Below are positions 40,752-48,048 of a stretch of 64,000 nt of DNA, piece after piece. A program made the position numbers and the translations under genes. The DNA is from Mesorhizobium sophorae. GTDB lineage: Bacteria > Pseudomonadota > Alphaproteobacteria > Rhizobiales > Rhizobiaceae. The stretch spans positions 434,001 through 498,000 of the forward strand of contig NZ_NNRI01000013.1 of NCBI RefSeq assembly GCF_002270415.1, read 5' to 3'. The notes beneath the pieces are model-generated. The model was not told where the DNA came from, ran no database searches, and worked only from the letters and a program-made list of their open reading frames with translations. Positions within the stretch are counted from its first letter, which is position 1; the number at the start of each line of letters is the position of its first letter.

Positions 40752-42545
40752 ATGTTCTGGAATATCATCATTGCCATCGCATCCTACGCGCTGCAAATCC
40801 TGCTGACGCCGAAGCCGCAGAACGCAAAACCGAAATCGCTGGAGGACTTCAAGGCACCAACCGCAGAGGAAGGCCGTGAAATCCCGGTCTGCTTCGGGAC
40901 AAACGACGTCGCCGATCCCAACGTCACATGGTATGGCGATCTGAAGCGCGACGCCATCAAGGGCGCCCGTCGCTACGGTTTCTTCGGCCCGCGCCAGATA
41001 CTGGGTTACAAATACTCCCTCGGCGTGCAAATGGGCCTCTGCCACGGCCCAGCCGACGCCATCTATAACATCTATGTCAGCGACAAGCTGGCTTGGGAGG
41101 GTGCTTCAGCCGGTGGCCGGATCACCATCAACAAGTCCGACCTGTTCGGCGGCGACCAGAGCGAAGGCGGCATCGAGGGCGCTGTCGATATCGAGATGGG
41201 TGCGCCGACCCAATTGCAGAACGACTACCTGATCGACCAGCTTGGCGCCGACGTTCCCGCCTTTCGCGGTGTCGTCACCATTGTTCTCAGGCAAGTCTAT
41301 CTCGGCACCTCGAACTACATCAAGCCGTGGGCGTTTCGCATCCAGCGCATCTTCCTGAGAAGCGACGGTTCTGAACAATGGTATCCCGAAAAGGCGGGCA
41401 TCGGCGAAAGCTCGGTTTTCGTGCCAGCCGTCAATCAGGAGGTTCTAGCTCCGGAGGGCACCGGAACCGCTCAGGACATCAAGAACGGTTACGTCGTAAC
41501 AGCCGGAACGAATCTCACCTGCTGGAAGTACCCGAACTTCTCCGCTCCACTGTGGGTGACTGAGGACGTTGGTGGCCAGGGAGTAACCATCGATGACCTC
41601 GGGCATGTGTACGTGAGCTACCAGAACGGCACGCACGTCGACGTGTACGACATCACCAATGGCGCGCTTCTCGGGTCCGTCTCTATGGGATCCCTCGGCA
41701 ACGGTGCGATCACCTGCCGAACCACGCCAGGCTCCGTAACGAATGTCTTTTTCTTCGAGGGAGCCACCATCTATATGGCGTCCGGCTCCGGAGCCTCCCC
41801 GCTCTACATCGGCTCGTCCCCCACGGGTCTCGGCTTCATAACCGGGTCGGTGACGTGGAGCGTGTCTCCGACCACGATCTACATAGCCAACAATGGCTTC
41901 CTGGTGACGTCCGGAACTCGGAGGAAGATCACCATGATTCCGTGGGACGGTGCAGGGCCCGGAGTGGCTACCGTGGTCGATCTGACGGCTGACATGTTTG
42001 GGGACATCGTCTTGGTAACCCCAATGGAGGACACGGGATCCGTCCTGATAATCGATGAGGACAGTGGCATCCATCTTTACAACTCCGACCTGTCGACTCG
42101 CCTGATCTACAAGCATGGGGCAGAGGAAAACGACTGGAACCTTGGCGCGCAGGGCATCGGCAGCATTCGACTGTCCGCAGGGGACGACCTGATAGCGTTT
42201 CGTGCTGATGGCGCGGGCGGGGACTACGTCGGCAACGTTATCGTGAAATACCGACCGTCCGACCTGACGCGCGTCTCGATAGTTGACGCCAGCGACATTC
42301 CATACTTCAACCACAACAACACCGCCTACAACTCCAGTGCCGTGGACCCCGACAACGACTACATACTCATCAAGGGTCTGGAGACGGCTCCGCTCGTGGC
42401 ATGGTCTCTTCCACCCAGCGCAGCACTGGACATGAACCCGGCCCACATCATCCGCGAATGCCTCACCAACTCCGAGTGGGGCATGGGCTTCAACGATAGC
42501 GACATAGACGCGATTTCAAACCACTGGACAGGAACCCACACATGA
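40752..42545 (+). CDS. Phage tail-tip/host-specificity protein, apparently truncated
   Basis: A 597-residue protein. A short hydrophobic N-terminus (MFWNIIIAIASYALQILLTP) is followed by the conserved tail-assembly region (EGREIPVCFGTNDVADPNVT, PRQILGYKYSLGVQMGLCHG, VVTIVLRQVYLGTSNYIKPW). Residues about 225-560 are beta-rich and propeller-like (GVTIDDLGHVYVSYQNGTHV). It ends soon after HIIRECLTNSEWGMGFNDSD, a motif that usually lies in the first half of such proteins, so the C-terminal baseplate part is missing. It overlaps the fibre gene by four bases. Confidence 0.72.
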   Translation: MFWNIIIAIASYALQILLTPKPQNAKPKSLEDFKAPTAEEGREIPVCFGTNDVADPNVTWYGDLKRDAIKGARRYGFFGPRQILGYKYSLGVQMGLCHGPADAIYNIYVSDKLAWEGASAGGRITINKSDLFGGDQSEGGIEGAVDIEMGAPTQLQNDYLIDQLGADVPAFRGVVTIVLRQVYLGTSNYIKPWAFRIQRIFLRSDGSEQWYPEKAGIGESSVFVPAVNQEVLAPEGTGTAQDIKNGYVVTAGTNLTCWKYPNFSAPLWVTEDVGGQGVTIDDLGHVYVSYQNGTHVDVYDITNGALLGSVSMGSLGNGAITCRTTPGSVTNVFFFEGATIYMASGSGASPLYIGSSPTGLGFITGSVTWSVSPTTIYIANNGFLVTSGTRRKITMIPWDGAGPGVATVVDLTADMFGDIVLVTPMEDTGSVLIIDEDSGIHLYNSDLSTRLIYKHGAEENDWNLGAQGIGSIRLSAGDDLIAFRADGAGGDYVGNVIVKYRPSDLTRVSIVDASDIPYFNHNNTAYNSSAVDPDNDYILIKGLETAPLVAWSLPPSAALDMNPAHIIRECLTNSEWGMGFNDSDIDAISNHWTGTHT

Positions 42546-43420
42546 GCTGGCACCTAAGACAAGGGTTCTACGGCGGCAACCCAGCCGCAACACATGTGCC
42601 GCAGCCAGCGGCGATATGGTCCCCCTTGTCACTCGGTGCCGCTTTGCTCGGATGGTACAAAGCCGACGAGATAACCGGGTCTGATACTGATCCTCAATCA
42701 GGCTTTACGGATGCGTCCGGCAACGGCAACGATATGACCCAGGTGACGAGTGGGTCTCGCCCGACGCTGGCGGCGGCCAATCTCAACGGCAAGAATGTCG
42801 TTCGGTTCAACGCCCCGGTCGCCAACCAGTATTTCGATGTGCCGAACGTCTTTAACGGAAAATCGTCCGGCTCGATGTACCTGGTGGTAAAAAAGAACGC
42901 CGATCCGGCTGGTTCCGGCGGGGCAAACGCCGACCAATACTCTGGCATTCACCGCTTTGGGTCTTCAACCGGCACAAGTTCCTCCGGCCACATGACCTAC
43001 ACCGATGGCAACATCTATTCCGAGTTTGGAACGACCGTCAGAAAGTCAGCAGGCAACCCGACGCCCTCCCTGGCCTCGTGGCGGATCATCAGCATCCATA
43101 GCGTGGCATCTGATTATGGCATCTTCATCGATGGTGGTGTCTACACAGCAGGCGTTGCCGCGCCGTTCTTCTCGACGGGGACCAATACCGTAGGGTTCGA
43201 TTCATCTCCCAAATTTGGCCGGTCTGTCAGAGACCCCGCAGGAACCCCGATATTCAAATACATGGAGGGGTGGGCCGCCGAAATTCTCTTGATCGACGGC
43301 AAGCTTTCCACCGCCAACCAGCAAAAGGTCGAAGGCTATCTGGCCGCAACTGCTCGATGGGCGCTTCAGGCAAATCTTGACGCAGCCCATCCTTATAAAT
43401 CCAGCCCGCCACCACCATGA
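42542..43420 (+). CDS. LamG/concanavalin-like phage fibre protein
   Basis: A 292-residue beta-rich protein. Its jelly-roll pattern is typical of LamG-like receptor-binding proteins: GWYKADEITGSDTDPQSGFT, NVVRFNAPVANQYFDVPNVF, GSMYLVVKKNADPAGSGGAN, and the closing VEGYLAATARWALQ followed by HPY, common to this phage fibre group. It would bind a surface glycan. The start lies in the stop codon of the tail-tip gene, so a C-terminal part of that protein may have been replaced by this separate fibre. Confidence 0.72.
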   Translation: MSWHLRQGFYGGNPAATHVPQPAAIWSPLSLGAALLGWYKADEITGSDTDPQSGFTDASGNGNDMTQVTSGSRPTLAAANLNGKNVVRFNAPVANQYFDVPNVFNGKSSGSMYLVVKKNADPAGSGGANADQYSGIHRFGSSTGTSSSGHMTYTDGNIYSEFGTTVRKSAGNPTPSLASWRIISIHSVASDYGIFIDGGVYTAGVAAPFFSTGTNTVGFDSSPKFGRSVRDPAGTPIFKYMEGWAAEILLIDGKLSTANQQKVEGYLAATARWALQANLDAAHPYKSSPPPP

Positions 43421-43462
43421 TCTACTTTGCAAGGCAAGAATTCGCTGCTACGAGTTCTGTTG

Positions 43463-44458
43463 ATGGGGACTGGGGAAAGAAACAACGCCCTCGATGGGGT
43501 TCGGGCGCTCGCGATCATGGTTGTGATCGCGCATCACGCCCATGCGCCTTTCGCTCGTGGTGGGTTCATCGGCGTCGATCTCTTCTTCGTATTGAGCGGC
43601 TATCTGATTTCATCGATCCTGTTCAAGGAACGCGACCGCGACGGCACGATCAATGTTTTGCGCTTCCTGAAACGGCGGGCGAAGCGCCTTTGGCCGCCGC
43701 TGCTGATCATGCTGGCGGCAGCCGCCGTGATCGTGCCGATGCTCTGGCCGGATGTGCCGACCCTTCTGGTGCTGTTTCTGGCGGCGTTCTACCTGACTGA
43801 CATGTTCGGGAAAGAAGTGCCGATCGTTGGCCACACATGGTCGCTGTCGGTCGAAATGCAGTTCTACCTGATCTGGCCGATCGTGGTCTTCTGGCTTGGT
43901 CCTCGCATTCGAACGAGGGCGCTGCTTTTGATGTTCGCGGCGGTGACGCTGTGGCGGCTGGGCAATGGCATCTACTTTCATGACTTCGCGCAAACGGCGT
44001 TTCGCTTCGACATGAGATTGAGCGGCCTGATCCTCGGCAGCGCCATTGCAGCCGGCGGGTTTTCACTCCGGGGACGGAAGGCCGAGATTGTCGGCTGGGC
44101 CTCGACCGCCCTACTGCTGTTCCTGTCTGTCGTGCTTTGGCAGGACGCTGTGACGATGGCTTACATGCAGCCGACCATCGATCTGGCAGCAGCGGGTCTG
44201 GTCGTGAGCCTTGTCGGAAGCGAAGGGACCATCATCAACAAGGTGTTCTCATGGCGGCCTCTCGCCTGGGTGGGGCTGATCTCCTATTCGCTCTATCTCT
44301 GGCATCTGCCGATCGCCCGTGCCGCCATGCTCTACAGCGGCGACTGGCGCGTGGTGTTGGCGGCGACTGTGGCGCTTTCAGTTCCGATCGCCGCGCTCTC
44401 TTACGCCTTCATTGAAAAGCCCATGCAGCGACGGCGTACGGCTCAACTGGCGATCTAA
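43463..44458 (+). CDS. Acyltransferase 3 family membrane protein (surface-polysaccharide O-acetylase-like)
   Basis: A 331-residue inner-membrane enzyme with about ten helices. The family start is plain: NNALDGVRALAIMVVIAHHA with the catalytic His pair, then FIGVDLFFVLSGYLISSILF, the central WSLSVEMQFYLIWPI and SYSLYLWHLPI near the end. Such enzymes move acetyl groups onto O-antigen, exopolysaccharide or peptidoglycan. In prophages they modify the phage receptor (serotype conversion), which fits its place after the fibre gene. I take the ATG at 43463; a TTG at 43427 would add 12 residues. Neither has a clear ribosome site. Confidence 0.85.
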   Translation: MGTGERNNALDGVRALAIMVVIAHHAHAPFARGGFIGVDLFFVLSGYLISSILFKERDRDGTINVLRFLKRRAKRLWPPLLIMLAAAAVIVPMLWPDVPTLLVLFLAAFYLTDMFGKEVPIVGHTWSLSVEMQFYLIWPIVVFWLGPRIRTRALLLMFAAVTLWRLGNGIYFHDFAQTAFRFDMRLSGLILGSAIAAGGFSLRGRKAEIVGWASTALLLFLSVVLWQDAVTMAYMQPTIDLAAAGLVVSLVGSEGTIINKVFSWRPLAWVGLISYSLYLWHLPIARAAMLYSGDWRVVLAATVALSVPIAALSYAFIEKPMQRRRTAQLAI

Positions 44459-44832
44459 ACTCACCATCCCGGCGGTCGGCAGGCGCTCGACGTTCTAGCG
44501 TGGTGAGTGAAGGACAGATTTTCCTTGCGCAAGGAAATATCGAAGAGGCGGCCCGACTGCAGGGGGCTCTTGGAGGACACAACGGCAGCCGAGCCATGCC
44601 GGAGAGTCTCCTCCCGGCGACCGTGATGATGTTCCTATATTAGCAGGAATGCAAATAGTGGCCGGCGCCAGTCTTCGCAGCAGTGTCGGCGGTGAAGCGA
44701 TCGGCCGGCTGCTTGTCGCCAACTTGGCGAGAAGCATATTGATTGCCCTTTGGCGCATCGGCCTTCGTCTCCGGATGCAGAGCCTCATAGGCCTGCTTGC
44801 GGCGGCGAGATCAGCTTCGGACCGTGATCTGT
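44459..44832. other. Intergenic stretch without a clear gene
   Basis: 374 bases between the acyltransferase and a convergent small gene. Short frames exist on both strands but none has protein-like composition or a ribosome site. Confidence 0.5.
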
Positions 44833-45174
44833 TCAGATCCGGCAGAGGATTTGCCTCATGTCAGGATCATCGAGCCTGTAACCTTGCCGTGGGGCGTGAG
44901 ACTTTTCATCGGTCACCTTGCACTCGAGCACATTGCTTAGGCGCAGAAGCTCCCAGCGGGATTCGGACGGATCGATTGCGAAGTTCGCAACCTCAAAAAC
45001 ACGTGCCGCCGGAGCGCTACCATTATAGGTGAGCCCCACAGCATGAACCTCAAGGATGCGAAAATCCTCCAAGCGGTAAATCTTGCCTCGCTTGTCGATG
45101 ACTTTCAGCCGTTTGCCGGTGCGGAGAGCCGAACAGAACGTGTCGATGAACTCATGTCCGTCACCCTCTGACAC
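44833..45174 (-). CDS. Hypothetical protein
   Basis: A 113-residue soluble protein with a good beta-rich pattern (KRLKVIDKRGKIYRLEDFRI, LEVHAVGLTYNGSAPAARVF, NFAIDPSESRWELLRLSNVL). It begins three bases after the stop of the small gene at 45178, so both are probably one transcript. It could be a small OB- or SH3-like domain; no family is recognised. Confidence 0.55.
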   Translation of the reverse strand: MSEGDGHEFIDTFCSALRTGKRLKVIDKRGKIYRLEDFRILEVHAVGLTYNGSAPAARVFEVANFAIDPSESRWELLRLSNVLECKVTDEKSHAPRQGYRLDDPDMRQILCRI

Positions 45175-45177
45175 GAT

Positions 45178-45336
45178 CTAGCCGGCGACAGCGTGGACGA
45201 TGGCGAAGCCTATGCCGATCGCGAAGCCGGTGAAGATCTTGCCGGCGAGATCGACGGCGACGACGCGGACCTCGCCCCAAACGTCTGCACGGGGCTCTCT
45301 GAGGGCGCTGGAAAGGTCGTCGAAGATCGCTTCCAT
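45178..45336 (-). CDS. Small protein with C-terminal membrane helix, paralogue of 29249
   Basis: A 52-residue protein (MEAIFDDLSSALREPRADVW, GKIFTGFAIGIGFAIVHAVA). It aligns along its whole length with the protein at 29249-29407 in the older island. An ATG at 45387 would extend it by 17 residues; the shorter form matches the paralogue. The upstream GGGGATTCACAGA is shared with it. Confidence 0.6.
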   Translation of the reverse strand: MEAIFDDLSSALREPRADVWGEVRVVAVDLAGKIFTGFAIGIGFAIVHAVAG

Positions 45337-45414
45337 CCTCAAAGCATAGATCGAAAACTCGAATCTGTGAATCCCCTGTTTGTTCATGGTCGCGCGGACG
45401 TTCGCTGTGATCGA

Positions 45415-45591
45415 TCAGCCGCCTTTGTATCGGGCGGCTTCTTTCCACCGCTTCAAGGCAGTGGATCTGGTGCGGTCTGTGGTTCTTATGGACTCGCCCA
45501 TGTAGTCACCTACAGCCTCCCAAACGGTCTTGGATTTCTGGTAAACACTGACCTCTACCTTCTTCCCCCAGACCTCGACTGTTGTGTCCAT
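45415..45591 (-). CDS. Small conserved hypothetical protein (58 aa)
   Basis: MDTTVEVWGKKVEVSVYQKS then KTVWEAVGDYMGESIRTTDR and a basic end ALKRWKEAARYKGG. The strand-strand-helix pattern and AGGGG ribosome site argue for a real gene. It resembles small rhizobial proteins I cannot name. It is co-directional with the two small genes downstream. Confidence 0.6.
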   Translation of the reverse strand: MDTTVEVWGKKVEVSVYQKSKTVWEAVGDYMGESIRTTDRTRSTALKRWKEAARYKGG

Positions 45592-45979
45592 CTCGTTCCC
45601 CTAAAGCGCTGCAAACAACGGTGGCGCTTTCACCGACAGAAAGCAAGCCGGCTCCCCGGAGGGAGTGCTTGACGATTTCGGCGAATGAGAACATCGTGCC
45701 AGGCGGAGCGTGACAACTCCCGCGAATGGCCTTTGCCGGGCCATTGGCAACCAGAGCGTAGGCAGGGCGGTCCCTGCAAGGATCTTTCAGCCTACGAAAT
45801 CGACCGTGCTGACAGCCGTCGGCGCGACCGGCACCACTATGCCGGGAGAGCGGCGGCTATACAAGACCCGCAAGGGAAAAGCCGTCGCGCATGGTCTCTG
45901 GCCATGTTGTCACCCTCCCGGCGCCAGTGCTGTCCGCTGGCAAACCGGCCGTGACAAGCCGTCAATCCAGAGAAACCAC
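45592..45979. other. Stretch with unresolved coding content
   Basis: Two plus-strand frames compete here (from 45685, 89 codons, and from 45710, open into the next gene). Neither has a good ribosome site or convincing composition. CTTGACGATTTCGGCGAATG near 45669 is similar to a segment at 29828 in the older island. Confidence 0.4.
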
Positions 45980-46144
45980 ATGACCATGTACATCTTAGCC
46001 ATAGGGCTGCTGCTTGCCGCAGCGGCCTTGCGCACGCGCCTGGGGCGACTTCACCTCGCCTTGCGGCTCTTACGCCTCTCCAACGCCCTGCATGACGCTG
46101 GCGCCCGTATCATCGACCGTGAAGAGCGGGAGATGGGCCAATGA
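45980..46144 (+). CDS. Small membrane protein (54 aa)
   Basis: MTMYILAIGLLLAAAALRTR then LGRLHLALRLLRLSNALHDA: one N-terminal membrane helix followed by an amphipathic, arginine/leucine-rich helix and a charged end EREMGQ. It overlaps the next gene by four bases. Confidence 0.55.
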   Translation: MTMYILAIGLLLAAAALRTRLGRLHLALRLLRLSNALHDAGARIIDREEREMGQ

Positions 46145-46800
46145 ACGCGATCAGCACACTGCAACCCTTCGCCATGCCGGCGGGCATGGACCCGCGCACA
46201 TGGCGGCAGGAGATCCAGAAGCGCATCAACGAACTGCTCGACCAGTCGATGGCACTGATCACCGCGCTGGACGTCATGGAAAGCGATTGCGACCTGGAGG
46301 ACACGGCTGACGATGAACCGTCTCTAGGCTGGGGACATCGCGGCGGGCAGTCATTCCTGTCTGGCTCCGCGCCCAACCTACCGACCGGCGACACTTGCGA
46401 TCTTGAGCTCGACAACAGCGACGACGAGGACACCGGCGACAACGAGCCTATGCACGGCGCCGTAGAACGCCATCCTACGTCACGAGAGAGCCCATGGGGC
46501 CGCAGCGGTGAGTTGACGGTACAACTCTATGGAAACAGCAGCCAAGCCCATTGGGCGGGCGATCGTGCCACGGCGCCGGCATGGGACGAGTGCGAGGCTG
46601 AAAACGAGCATGGCGGCGATGTGCTGGACGTCCCGCACGACCGCGAGGCCGACGAGCCCTCTCTGGCTTGGACAGAAGCAATCAACCAAGTGCGCCGGCT
46701 GGAAACGGACCCGAATATCTGGCTGATCGAGGATGGCGAGGAAGAGGGCGGCGACATTCGGGAAGGCGATGACGAGCGGGAGCAGCCAGACCACTATTGA
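46141..46800 (+). CDS. Acidic repetitive hypothetical protein
   Basis: A 219-residue very acidic protein. The N-terminus is helical (MDPRTWRQEIQKRINELLDQ). Then come three loosely repeated blocks: EDTADDEPSLGWGH, EDTGDNEPMHGAV and EADEPSLAW, each Asp/Glu-rich with a Pro-Ser-Leu or Pro-Met core. The C-terminus is NIWLIEDGEEEGGDIREGDD. Related proteins with DDEPSLG repeats are common near the ends of rhizobial prophages. A relic of its last codons is at 27846. Function unknown; DNA mimicry is only a thought. Confidence 0.65.
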   Translation: MNAISTLQPFAMPAGMDPRTWRQEIQKRINELLDQSMALITALDVMESDCDLEDTADDEPSLGWGHRGGQSFLSGSAPNLPTGDTCDLELDNSDDEDTGDNEPMHGAVERHPTSRESPWGRSGELTVQLYGNSSQAHWAGDRATAPAWDECEAENEHGGDVLDVPHDREADEPSLAWTEAINQVRRLETDPNIWLIEDGEEEGGDIREGDDEREQPDHY

Positions 46801-46819
46801 TCATTCAAGCGAAACGATG

Positions 46820-46846
46820 GCCCGCTGCCGATGGTGGCGGGCTTTT
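46820..46846 (+). terminator. Rho-independent terminator
   Basis: GCCCGC/GCGGGC outer stem with inner CTGCC/GGTGG pairing, followed by TTTT, 20 bases after the acidic-protein stop. Same hairpin family as at 27913 and 29951. Confidence 0.75.
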
Positions 46847-46893
46847 GATTTAGACGTCGGGGAACAACAAGACTGGCGACGAGTTATCTGGAT

Positions 46894-47055
46894 ATGCCAA
46901 TCAAGGTCCAAGAGCCAGCGGCGAAGCCCGACCCGAAGAAGCGACCTGTCCGTCGTCCCGATCAGGAAGCGTCGCCAGAGCCCAAGCATATCGATCCGCC
47001 ACCACGCGATGTGCGAGAGGCACCGGCGCCAAATCCAAACGGCGATAAGCATTAA
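46894..47055 (+). CDS. Small proline-rich protein (53 aa)
   Basis: MPIKVQEPAAKPDPKKRPVR then PEPKHIDPPPRDVREAPAPN: highly charged, Pro-rich and probably disordered. The frame is clean and ends at TAA before a gap, but no strong ribosome site is seen. Confidence 0.4.
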   Translation: MPIKVQEPAAKPDPKKRPVRRPDQEASPEPKHIDPPPRDVREAPAPNPNGDKH

Positions 47056-47202
47056 CTGGCGGCCTTCTTTTATCTTGTGGCGGAAAAGTCACGCAGCTTG
47101 AATATCCAGAGATGCAACCGGCGCGAGCTTATTATCCAACTAAGCGAGGCGTACCTTTGTTCACGGGCAAAGGGGACGCGCCCGCACTCCTCCCGAATTA
47201 GC

Positions 47203-47237
47203 GCCCGCTGCCTGCTCCCTGGGTGGCGGGCCTTTTT
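47203..47237 (+). terminator. Terminator-like hairpin
   Basis: GCCCGC/GCGGGC stem with the sequence TGCCTGCTCCCTGGGTG between, followed by CCTTTTT. It belongs to the same hairpin family. Confidence 0.6.
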
Positions 47238-47297
47238 CTTGCCCAACAGCACCCATATTCCGCCTTGCGGCACCCGTTCCAATCTGGAGGCCGCGCC

Positions 47298-47570
47298 ATG
47301 CCCGAAAAGACGATCGCAGAAGCCATCAGCAGCGGCGAGCGGCTTTACGTGAACTGCGGGCATCCCATGTGCCAGCACTCCCACCAAATCGACCTTGCCG
47401 CATTGGGCGCCCGCCTGGGGCTCGACCACGGCGCCATGCATTGGGATCTGGTGAAGGTGTTCCGGTGCGAGCGGTGCCAGACGGCAGGGCGAGATCGCCG
47501 GCCGGTGTTTTTCACCTGTGTTCCTGATTATGCGGGAATCGATGCGCGGCGGAACGGCAGAGCGGTCTGA
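47298..47570 (+). CDS. Small zinc-finger-like protein
   Basis: A 90-residue protein with two cysteine knuckles: VNCGHPMCQHSHQID and FRCERCQTAGRDRRPVFFT, plus HGAMHWDLVKV between. The Cys/His spacing suggests one zinc site and perhaps nucleic-acid binding. GGAGG precedes the ATG. A decayed paralogue with TGA in place of the first Cys lies at 26341-26628. It is the last gene before the right att. Confidence 0.7.
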   Translation: MPEKTIAEAISSGERLYVNCGHPMCQHSHQIDLAALGARLGLDHGAMHWDLVKVFRCERCQTAGRDRRPVFFTCVPDYAGIDARRNGRAV

Positions 47571-47583
47571 CTTTCAGTGCCGC

Positions 47584-47611
47584 TGCCGCTGCCTCACGGT
47601 GGCGGGCTTTT
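47584..47611 (+). terminator. Terminator-like hairpin
   Basis: TGCCGCTGCCTCACGGTGGC then GGGCTTTT: an imperfect form of the family hairpin, directly after the zinc-finger-like gene. Confidence 0.55.
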
Positions 47612-47683
47612 CATTCCGGCTTTTTGAAACCCGATGGAAGATTGGTATCGCGGCCGTTGTAAACGCCTAGCGAAGTCGAGTTG

Positions 47684-47704
47684 TGTAGATATGCTGTAGA
47701 TCAG
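47684..47704. promoter_or_regulatory. Putative integrase arm-type site, right
   Basis: GTGTAGATATGCTGTAGATC has two TGTAGAT units and closely matches 31584-31605 inside the left end. It is 45 bases from the right att core. Confidence 0.5.
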
Positions 47705-47748
47705 CCATTTTTTGGCCAATCCTGAAAACTCTGAAGACCTTGGAAAAG

Positions 47749-47794
47749 TTGGCTCCCCGGGCCGGATTCGAACCAGCGACCAACCGGTTAACAG
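47749..47794. repeat. Right attachment site (46-bp direct repeat)
   Basis: Identical to 31406-31451 and forming the 3' half of the intact tRNA-Asn gene. The first mismatch on either side (G/T at 47748 and C/A at 47795) fixes its limits. Confidence 0.93.
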
Positions 47795-47824
47795 CCGGTT
47801 GCTCTACCACTGAGCTACCGGGGA
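47750..47824 (-). tRNA. tRNA-Asn(GUU)
   Basis: Minus strand: acceptor TCCCCGG paired with CCGGGGA, D arm GCTC/GAGC, anticodon loop CTGTTAA (anticodon GUU), T arm with TTCGAAT and an encoded CCA. It is complete and functional-looking because the inserted element restores its 3' half. It is the integration site of the 16.3-kb element. Confidence 0.95.
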
Positions 47825-48048
47825 ACAGAGGCTCTCATGTGAGTGGCGCAGCCTATAGCAAACCCTTTTCCGCTTTGCAAAGAAGCATTTCGCATTTTTC
47901 CGAGGCTTTTTCGCTCAGGCGTTTCTCGCAATCGTTCGCGGATGCCCTCATATTAGCCGTCTTGCTGGGGATATGGAACCGAAAGCGCGGTTGCGGCTTA
48001 GATTCAACGGTGCTCCTGAACGGTCAAAAGGGTTAATCTTTCGAGACG

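Larger units (their letters stand above)
31406..47794. mobile_element. 16.3-kb integrative element in tRNA-Asn (satellite-like or deleted prophage)
   Basis: It is bounded by a perfect 46-bp direct repeat (31406-31451 and 47749-47794), which is the 3' half of tRNA-Asn. The integrase gene lies directly inside the left end. Order: integrase, unknown gene, AlpA-like regulator, small genes, RecA-fold ATPase with an iteron-like region, coiled-coil protein, ClpP-like protease, P27 small terminase, unknowns, tail-tip protein, LamG fibre, acyltransferase, small right-end genes. No large terminase, portal, capsid, tape measure or lysis gene is visible. Confidence 0.9.

Noticed and set aside
44649..45032. 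Plus-strand frame of 127 codons after the acyltransferase
   Set aside because: It overlaps the better minus-strand gene at 44833, has no ribosome site and its second half is arginine/serine noise.
31406..47794. Element considered as an integrative conjugative element
   Set aside because: No relaxase, coupling protein or type IV secretion gene is seen; the gene content is phage-like.
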